Below, one piece after another: positions 16,344 through 20,856 of a stretch of 20,856 nt of DNA. The notes below the pieces were generated by a model. That model made no database searches, was not told the DNA's origin, and saw only the letters and a program-made list of their open reading frames with translations. Within the stretch, counting starts at the first letter, position 1; each line of letters starts with the position of its first letter. Made by a program: the position numbers and the translations under genes. Source of the DNA: Bifidobacterium breve (GTDB lineage: Bacteria > Actinomycetota > Actinomycetes > S36-B12); contig CAMDKJ010000010.1 in NCBI GenBank assembly GCA_945900705.1, positions 1 through 20,856 of the forward strand, written 5' to 3'.

Positions 16344-17200
16344 GACAATGGGCCGAAGGTGCGCGTCCGCGTACTTTGCCAGCGGCAATCGCACCGGTGG
16401 TTGTCGGTACCGGCCTAGCCATCAATGCTGACTCGCTGCGAATTGGCCGTGCCTGTTTGGCGTTAGTGGTCGCATTAGCTCTGCAAATTGGTGTCAACTT
16501 TGCGAATGACTACAGCGATGGAATCCGCGGCACGGACAACAAACGCGTTGGCCCGGTCCGACTCGTAGGTCAGGGTATGGCTCGCCCCAGAAGTGTGCGC
16601 CTAGCCGCTTTTATTGCGTTCGGCATCGCGTGCCTTGCCGGGCTGGCGCTGGTGATCGCTACCCAAGCATGGTGGCTGCTCCTCGTTGGCCTTGCCTGCG
16701 TGAGCGCCGCCTGGCTTTACACCGGTGGCCCGCTACCATACGGCTACCACGGTCTTGGCGAGGTGTTCGTCCTTATCTTTTTCGGCCTGGTGCCCGTGGT
16801 AGGAACCTGCTATGTGCAGTCGGGCACGATTACCCTCGCGGCATTTATTGCCTCCATCGGTGTCGGCACACTTGCCTGCGCGGTTCTTGTCACCAATAAC
16901 CTGCGCGATCTACCAGGTGATCAGCAAGCCGGCAAGAACACACTCGCAGTTCGAATTGGAGTCCAGCGCACTCGCACACTTTATGTTGTGTGCATCATCA
17001 CCACAGCAATCACGACGCTGATCACTGCTGCACTTACTTCTTGGCTGGTTCTCTTAGCGCTTGTCATCTTGATAATTGCACCGATTCGCTTGATTCTTAG
17101 TGGCGCAACCGGGCCGGCGCTGATCCCGGCGCTGAAGCAGACTGGATTACTCGTTCTTTTCTACGGTCTCGGCTTGGGTATCTTGATCGCCCTCGCTTAA
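16331..17200 (+). CDS. menA: 1,4-dihydroxy-2-naphthoate polyprenyltransferase (MenA)
   Basis: UbiA-family integral membrane enzyme that attaches the polyprenyl tail to DHNA, giving demethylmenaquinone. 289 residues, mostly hydrophobic with about eight or nine membrane segments. The two Asp-rich metal/diphosphate motifs are NFANDYSDGIRGTD (56-69) and NNLRDLPGDQQAGK (189-202). RPRTLPAAIAPV (12-23) is the typical MenA N-terminus. The ATG at 16331 lies inside the end of menE (13-bp overlap) with GGGAAGG (16319-16325) about 5 nt upstream, so menE-menA form a coupled two-gene operon. Its last 54 bp overlap the antisense end of the DUF4229 gene. Confidence 0.96.
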   Translation: MATLGQWAEGARPRTLPAAIAPVVVGTGLAINADSLRIGRACLALVVALALQIGVNFANDYSDGIRGTDNKRVGPVRLVGQGMARPRSVRLAAFIAFGIACLAGLALVIATQAWWLLLVGLACVSAAWLYTGGPLPYGYHGLGEVFVLIFFGLVPVVGTCYVQSGTITLAAFIASIGVGTLACAVLVTNNLRDLPGDQQAGKNTLAVRIGVQRTRTLYVVCIITTAITTLITAALTSWLVLLALVILIIAPIRLILSGATGPALIPALKQTGLLVLFYGLGLGILIALA

Positions 17201-17482
17201 GTGCTGGTTTAATCTCTGAGTATCGTCTGCTTCGTCTTCTGCGCGTGTTGATTCATCAATGCGCGCATTAATCCGCCCGAAGAAGGCGGCCAAAGCTGCG
17301 CCCATTGCGGCGCGCTGCCGATCAAGCACTACCACGCTGATGACCCCGGAGATCAGCAGCGCGACCACGGCGGCCAGCAAGCCCCGAAGTGGGGTGGTTA
17401 ATTGAATCAGCAGCCACATGAATCCAAAGAGCAACAATCTAAGTGCGGTGAAGCGAATAACCGCCCACCCCGATGTTTTCAC
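17147..17482 (-). CDS. DUF4229-type small membrane protein of unknown function
   Basis: A 111-residue protein with two hydrophobic segments (about 8-27 and 34-53), a basic loop between membrane and tail (LDRQRAAMG) and a highly charged Glu/Asp/Gln-rich C-terminus. The pattern and the position beside menA match the DUF4229 family, which I recall as linked to actinobacterial menaquinone genes; no biochemical function is known to me. The GTG at 17482 is preferred because TACGCT (17489-17494, minus strand) ends 6 nt upstream, suggesting a leaderless start; a GTG at 17500 would add six residues. The last 17 codons and the stop are antisense to the 3' end of menA. Topology suggests both termini on the same side, probably cytoplasmic. 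Confidence 0.75.
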   Translation of the reverse strand: MKTSGWAVIRFTALRLLLFGFMWLLIQLTTPLRGLLAAVVALLISGVISVVVLDRQRAAMGAALAAFFGRINARIDESTRAEDEADDTQRLNQHLSEGDQDTQAETVEKNE

Positions 17483-17630
17483 GTGAACAGCGTACGGCAC
17501 CCGGTGGCTCTAACCCGAGACCGCGGCTGGCGAATGCCACGGGTGTTCGTTAATATGCGTGGGCAAGCGTTATTATTTCTATAAACCATTACCTGAATCC
17601 TTGAATTACGACGAACTGGGAGGTGTGCTC
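17483..17630. promoter_or_regulatory. divergent spacer between DUF4229 and PLDc_N genes
   Basis: This 148-bp spacer carries the start signals of two small membrane-protein genes. On the minus strand TACGCT (17489-17494) is placed for a leaderless DUF4229 transcript. On the plus side the sequence from about 17547 to 17590 is AT-rich (TTAATATG, TTATTATTTCTATAAA), unlike the surrounding DNA, and probably contains the promoter of the plus-strand gene, followed by GGGAGG before its ATG. The exact -10/-35 for that gene cannot be assigned by eye. Confidence 0.4.
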
Positions 17631-17933
17631 ATGCTGCGGGTCCTTGGAGTTTTGGTTCTCGTCGCGATGTACATCTCATTCATCATTGACGTGCTGCGCA
17701 CCCCACGGCTTGAAGCCCGCACCCTGCCAAAGATGCTCTGGTTGGCACTGGTGGTGCTCATTCCTCTCGTCGGTGGGATCTTGTGGTTCTTCCTGGGCCG
17801 TCCGCGACCTGCTTCCGGTGGCTTATTTCGGCGCCGTGGGCCAATTGCCCCAGACGATGACCCCAAATTCTTAAAGGGCCTTGACGAAGAGGCGTGGCGC
17901 CGACGAATGCGAGAGCGCCGCGGCGAGGCTTAA
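17631..17933 (+). CDS. PLDc_N-like small membrane protein
   Basis: A 100-residue protein with two membrane segments (about 3-20 and 37-55), joined by a basic loop with RTPRLEARTLPK and followed by WFFLGRPRP. This is the pattern of the PLDc_N (cardiolipin synthase/phospholipase D N-terminal) domain. The catalytic HKD motifs of phospholipase D are absent, so it is only the membrane module. The C-terminal DDDPKFLKGLDEEAWRRRMRERR is charged and probably helical. ATG 17631 has GGGAGG (17618-17623) 7 nt upstream; an in-frame ATG at 17559 would add 24 polar residues with no ribosome site. It sits between DUF4229 and ccsB and points convergently at ccsB. Function unknown. Confidence 0.85.
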   Translation: MLRVLGVLVLVAMYISFIIDVLRTPRLEARTLPKMLWLALVVLIPLVGGILWFFLGRPRPASGGLFRRRGPIAPDDDPKFLKGLDEEAWRRRMRERRGEA

Positions 17934-17957
17934 GGCCTGCCTAAGTGCGGCTTAGAC
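17934..17957. terminator. possible bidirectional terminator between PLDc_N gene and ccsB
   Basis: The 24-bp gap between two convergent stops contains a perfect inverted repeat, CTAAG (17941-17945) and CTTAG (17951-17955), with a 5-nt loop. The stem is only 5 bp and no U-tract follows on either strand, so it is a weak candidate; convergent position is the main argument. Confidence 0.25.
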
Positions 17958-18908
17958 CTAAACCCCTGAGTACGAGTGCAAGCTGTTGATAAAGATATTT
18001 ACCCCGAAATAGTTAATGATGAAAGCCGCCCAGCCGGCGATAGCAACCCATGAGGCACGGTCTCCGCGCCAGCCAACTGTTGAGCGAGCGTGCAAATATG
18101 CGGCGTAGATAACCCAAGTGATAAATGCCCAGGTCTCCTTTGGATCCCAGCCCCAATACCGGCCCCACGCATTTTCGGCCCAGATGGCTCCAGCGACTAC
18201 CGCAAAAGTCCAGAGCGGAAACGCGAATGCGAGTACTCGATATGTCAACGTACGAAGCTTTTCAGCCGAAGGCACCCGCGCTAGGCCAGACTTACCGCGC
18301 CGCTCCGCTCGTGATTGGACCAATGCTAGCCCGGCGGTGGAAGCCGCCAGCGTGAATGCACCCGCGCAGATGATCGCCGCCGACACGTGAATGATCAGCC
18401 AATAGGACTTCAATGCAGGCACCAGTTGAGCCGCCTCCGTGTACAACACTGTCACCGCTAGGCCAAGGGTCAACAGCGCTGGGATAACAATGAAAAGACC
18501 GAGCCAGCGCACATCACGGCGCAGTGAAATAAGTAAAAACACGCCAAGAATGCCCAGTGCTGAGGTGATCGAGAACTCGTACATGTTGCCCCATGGCACT
18601 CGTCCCGCCCACACTCCGCGCAACACCACTCCAGCGAGCAGCACCACAAATCCCAACCAGGTCAAGGACATACCGATATTTGCTGAACGTATACCGGTTT
18701 GGTCATTGGTCGGTGTGCCTCCGGCCGACCTGGTTAACACGGCAGTGCTACCTGACGAATTCATTTGGTGCGGCACAGGTGCCACTACAGCGACTCGGCG
18801 CCGGCCAGAGGCAAATGAAATCGCAAAGGACACCATTGCAAAAGTCAAGGTAACCATCGAGGCGTATACCGCCGCATTGCTCGCCGCGGCCAATTGCGTC
18901 GCACTCAC
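17958..18908 (-). CDS. ccsB: cytochrome c biogenesis protein CcsB/ResC (System II)
   Basis: Multi-spanning heme-handling protein which, with ResB, forms the System II cytochrome c synthase that exports heme and attaches it to apocytochrome CxxCH motifs outside the membrane. 316 residues with about eight hydrophobic segments. The heme-binding WWD signature WGRYWGWDPKETW is at 248-260. Candidate heme-ligand histidines are His174 (LIIHVSA), His273 (YLHAR) and His311 (NSLHSYSG). A hydrophilic loop of about 40 residues (35-76) after the first membrane segment is variable in the family. Start is GTG at 18908, forming a 4-bp GTGA overlap with the resB stop, so the two subunits are translationally coupled. 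Confidence 0.96.
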   Translation of the reverse strand: MSATQLAAASNAAVYASMVTLTFAMVSFAISFASGRRRVAVVAPVPHQMNSSGSTAVLTRSAGGTPTNDQTGIRSANIGMSLTWLGFVVLLAGVVLRGVWAGRVPWGNMYEFSITSALGILGVFLLISLRRDVRWLGLFIVIPALLTLGLAVTVLYTEAAQLVPALKSYWLIIHVSAAIICAGAFTLAASTAGLALVQSRAERRGKSGLARVPSAEKLRTLTYRVLAFAFPLWTFAVVAGAIWAENAWGRYWGWDPKETWAFITWVIYAAYLHARSTVGWRGDRASWVAIAGWAAFIINYFGVNIFINSLHSYSGV

Positions 18909-20464
18909 TTTTGCTCCCTCATTTCATCAGTAGATCTTGCCGACGCAGTGTCAGGCAAATCGCTAACGACACTACAAAGTAATTGTAGTTCACCTGGCAG
19001 ATCAGCAGATTCAATGCGTGCCAACCCTGCAAGGTTAACCACCGTAACTCCCTCAGTATTCGTCGTCGCAGTGATCCAGACTCGACGTCTTCGAATAAAT
19101 AGCGTCAATAACAAGCCCGTGATTGCAAGTACCGCTCCTAGTAAAGCAATCTCCTTCCCCGGGTCGAACGCGATCTGAAATGACGCCCAACGCTCAAAGC
19201 CCGTGAAGGCAATAGACCCGGAACCATCGGGAAGCGTCCAAGTTTGACCTTGGCGTAAAGCTACGATTCCGATCTGCTCCATGGCCGCGGTATCTAGTCG
19301 GTACACACTTTGAGGGGCCCCACTGTCTAACCCCATATCGCCGCGCCAGGCCGACATGAAAACGGCAGGATCATCAGGGCCCGGGAAAATCGAAATCGGT
19401 CCACGCAAGTTATTCGACGCTGCCGTTGGTACGAAAATCCCCTGGAAACCCAATTGCGGGTCCGAATCCGGGATTTTCACCACGCCGGTTGAGGTAAAAT
19501 TGCCATCCTGCGGCAAGAAGACGACGTTGTCGTCAAATGTGATTTCACCCCCAGCATCTCGCACTACAAAATGCGGTGCATAGCCATGACCGACCAAAAA
19601 GACTTTGGCGCCGTCGATCTCAAGCGGAGTGTTCACTTCGATGCGAACATTCTCAGCATCGGCACCAGGTACCCGCCGATAGGTCACATCGGCTTCGAAT
19701 AGTTTCGGCGCACCCCGCTGGGCCTCGCTCCGCTCGAATTCAACATTGAACTTGTCGAGGGTGAACGAGAACGGTGACAGCCGCGATGCCCCGGTGAATC
19801 GGCCACCGCCCCAAGCGTCATATTGGGTCAAAGTATTGGAAAACCCTTGCCCCGTGCGAACGATGACATTGCCTTTCCAACCTAAGAGACCGCCAAGAGC
19901 GATGGCAACTAAAATTAAGATTAGCGAGAAGTGGAAAAGGAGGTTTCCAGTCTCGCGTAGATAGCCTTTTTCGGCTGCAACCGAGTTTTCGGCTACCAGC
20001 AGGCGCCAGCGTTTATCTGATAGATACTTTCGGCCTCTTGCTAAAACTTCATCAGCGGAGGCACTGGCTTCAAATGACATTGACTCTGGCAGACGCAGCA
20101 GATTGCGTGGCGCCGGGGGCGGGGGGGCAAACATGGCTCGCCAATGCACCTTCGTGCGAGGTAACACGCAACCAATCAGCGAGATGAAAAGAAGTAAATA
20201 AACAGCCGCGAACCATGGCGAGGAATAAACATCGAAAAATCCCAGGGCATCGAAGATGGGGCCAGATACTGGGCTGTCAGCAATCCATTCATTGACACGA
20301 AGCGGGTTATTGCCTCGCTGCGGAAATATTGATCCAGGCACGCTCGCGATTGCCAGCAAAAACAGCAAAATCAAAGCGGTCTTCATGCTCGTTAGCTGGC
20401 GCCAGGTATAACGAACAAATCCAAGTGCGCCCATGGGTGGCAGGATCAATTCCTGTTTGGACAT
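18905..20464 (-). CDS. resB: cytochrome c biogenesis protein ResB (Ccs1)
   Basis: Partner of CcsB in the System II cytochrome c synthase. 519 residues. Membrane segments are visible at about 29-45, 83-101 and 173-195, then a large extracytoplasmic domain (about 200-425) and a final membrane segment (about 428-452) with a basic RRRR stop-transfer. Typical ResB features include WRQLTSMKTALILLFLLAIAS near the N-terminus, GSIFPQRGNNP (44-54), and LRETGNLLFHFSL (169-181) with conserved His178. A Pro-rich stretch (113-120) is encoded by a run of C bases. The ATG at 20464 abuts the ccdA stop directly, and the stop overlaps the ccsB start. Confidence 0.96.
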   Translation of the reverse strand: MSKQELILPPMGALGFVRYTWRQLTSMKTALILLFLLAIASVPGSIFPQRGNNPLRVNEWIADSPVSGPIFDALGFFDVYSSPWFAAVYLLLFISLIGCVLPRTKVHWRAMFAPPPPAPRNLLRLPESMSFEASASADEVLARGRKYLSDKRWRLLVAENSVAAEKGYLRETGNLLFHFSLILILVAIALGGLLGWKGNVIVRTGQGFSNTLTQYDAWGGGRFTGASRLSPFSFTLDKFNVEFERSEAQRGAPKLFEADVTYRRVPGADAENVRIEVNTPLEIDGAKVFLVGHGYAPHFVVRDAGGEITFDDNVVFLPQDGNFTSTGVVKIPDSDPQLGFQGIFVPTAASNNLRGPISIFPGPDDPAVFMSAWRGDMGLDSGAPQSVYRLDTAAMEQIGIVALRQGQTWTLPDGSGSIAFTGFERWASFQIAFDPGKEIALLGAVLAITGLLLTLFIRRRRVWITATTNTEGVTVVNLAGLARIESADLPGELQLLCSVVSDLPDTASARSTDEMREQK

Positions 20465-20856
20465 CTAGAGCACCGTCTCAAAAGTTGGAAACGAAGTGCG
20501 GAGCCAGATCGTGAAATCGGTCCAGGCTCCTGTCACCAGAAGCACCCCGACAATAACTAACATGCCCCCACCAATACGCATCACCAACAGGTAGTGACCC
20601 TTGACCCAAGCCAATGCGCGAGCGGTTCGGCTAAACAACACAGCGAGCAAAACAAAAGGTAGCCCGAGGCCAAGGCAGTAGACAAATGAAAGCAAGGCGC
20701 CACGCAGGGCGCTGGCTTCAGTGAACGCGAGGGTCTGCACTGCAGCAAGGGTCGGACCAATACATGGGGTCCAGCCCAAACCAAACAACACTCCAAGGAT
20801 GGGTGCACCAGCAACCCCCCAGTTGGGCAGTCGGTGAATACGCCACTCACGTTGTA
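20465..20856 (-). CDS. ccdA: thiol:disulfide interchange protein CcdA, 5' end beyond window
   Basis: C-terminal 130 residues of the membrane thiol reductase that carries electrons from cytoplasmic thioredoxin to the outside, keeping apocytochrome c cysteines reduced for heme attachment. The segment GVLFGLGWTPCIGPTLAAVQTLAF carries the conserved TPCIGP cysteine of the family; the partner cysteine of the first half is outside the window. Three membrane segments can be seen, ending in WTDFTIWLRTSFP. The frame is open to the window edge and upstream codons (PNWGVAGAPILGV) continue the homology, so the GTG at 20791 is an internal codon, not the start. It leads directly into resB with no intergenic base. 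Confidence 0.93.
   Translation of the reverse strand, partial: QREWRIHRLPNWGVAGAPILGVLFGLGWTPCIGPTLAAVQTLAFTEASALRGALLSFVYCLGLGLPFVLLAVLFSRTARALAWVKGHYLLVMRIGGGMLVIVGVLLVTGAWTDFTIWLRTSFPTFETVL

Noticed and set aside
1..20856. Mobile elements, CRISPR arrays, tRNA or rRNA genes
   Set aside because: No transposase, integrase, phage gene, repeat-spacer pattern or RNA-gene fold was seen; the window is nearly fully occupied by housekeeping genes in a consistent base composition.

Overview
The window is a respiratory-chain region from a member of the Actinomycetota (high-GC Gram-positives). Three things point there: the protein signatures (a 184-residue NuoB starting MGLEE, a NuoH with an extra C-terminal membrane segment and tail, a NuoG with a full N7 cysteine set), the linkage menE-menA-DUF4229-PLDc_N-ccsB-resB-ccdA, and likely leaderless promoters (TANNNT 6-7 nt before the start codon). 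By eye the base composition is moderate, roughly mid-50s % GC, so a mid-GC and perhaps aquatic lineage fits better than a classic high-GC soil actinomycete. That last point is inference.

Left part (1-9930, minus strand): menG followed by a tightly packed complex I operon, nuoA-B-C-D-E-F-G-H-I, with nuoI cut by the window edge. Most junctions are 1-8 bp overlaps, which implies translational coupling. The products form the NADH-oxidising module (NuoEFG), the connecting module (NuoBCDI) and the start of the membrane arm (NuoA, NuoH) of a proton-pumping NADH:menaquinone oxidoreductase.

Middle part (9991-17200): the classical isochorismate route to menaquinone. menF (+) diverges from menG. menB-menC-menD form a minus-strand operon that converges on menF. 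menE-menA (+) diverge from menB with nearly touching starts. With menG this gives isochorismate synthase, SEPHCHC synthase, OSB synthase, OSB-CoA ligase, DHNA-CoA synthase, DHNA prenyltransferase and the final C-methyltransferase. menH, a DHNA-CoA thioesterase and the side-chain reductase menJ are not in the window.

Right part (17147-20856): two small membrane-protein genes, DUF4229 (-) and PLDc_N-like (+), then the minus-strand System II cytochrome c maturation genes ccdA (partial), resB and ccsB. The window thus joins electron entry (complex I), the mobile electron carrier (menaquinone) and maturation of the c-type cytochromes that accept its electrons downstream.

No RNA gene, CRISPR array, insertion sequence, prophage or attachment site was seen, and there is no gene-free stretch over 300 bp. 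I found no clear evidence for an undescribed system. The most useful leads are the leaderless divergent promoter architecture, the uncharacterised DUF4229 and PLDc_N genes, the 3' antisense overlap of menA with DUF4229, and the Gly-type MenB.
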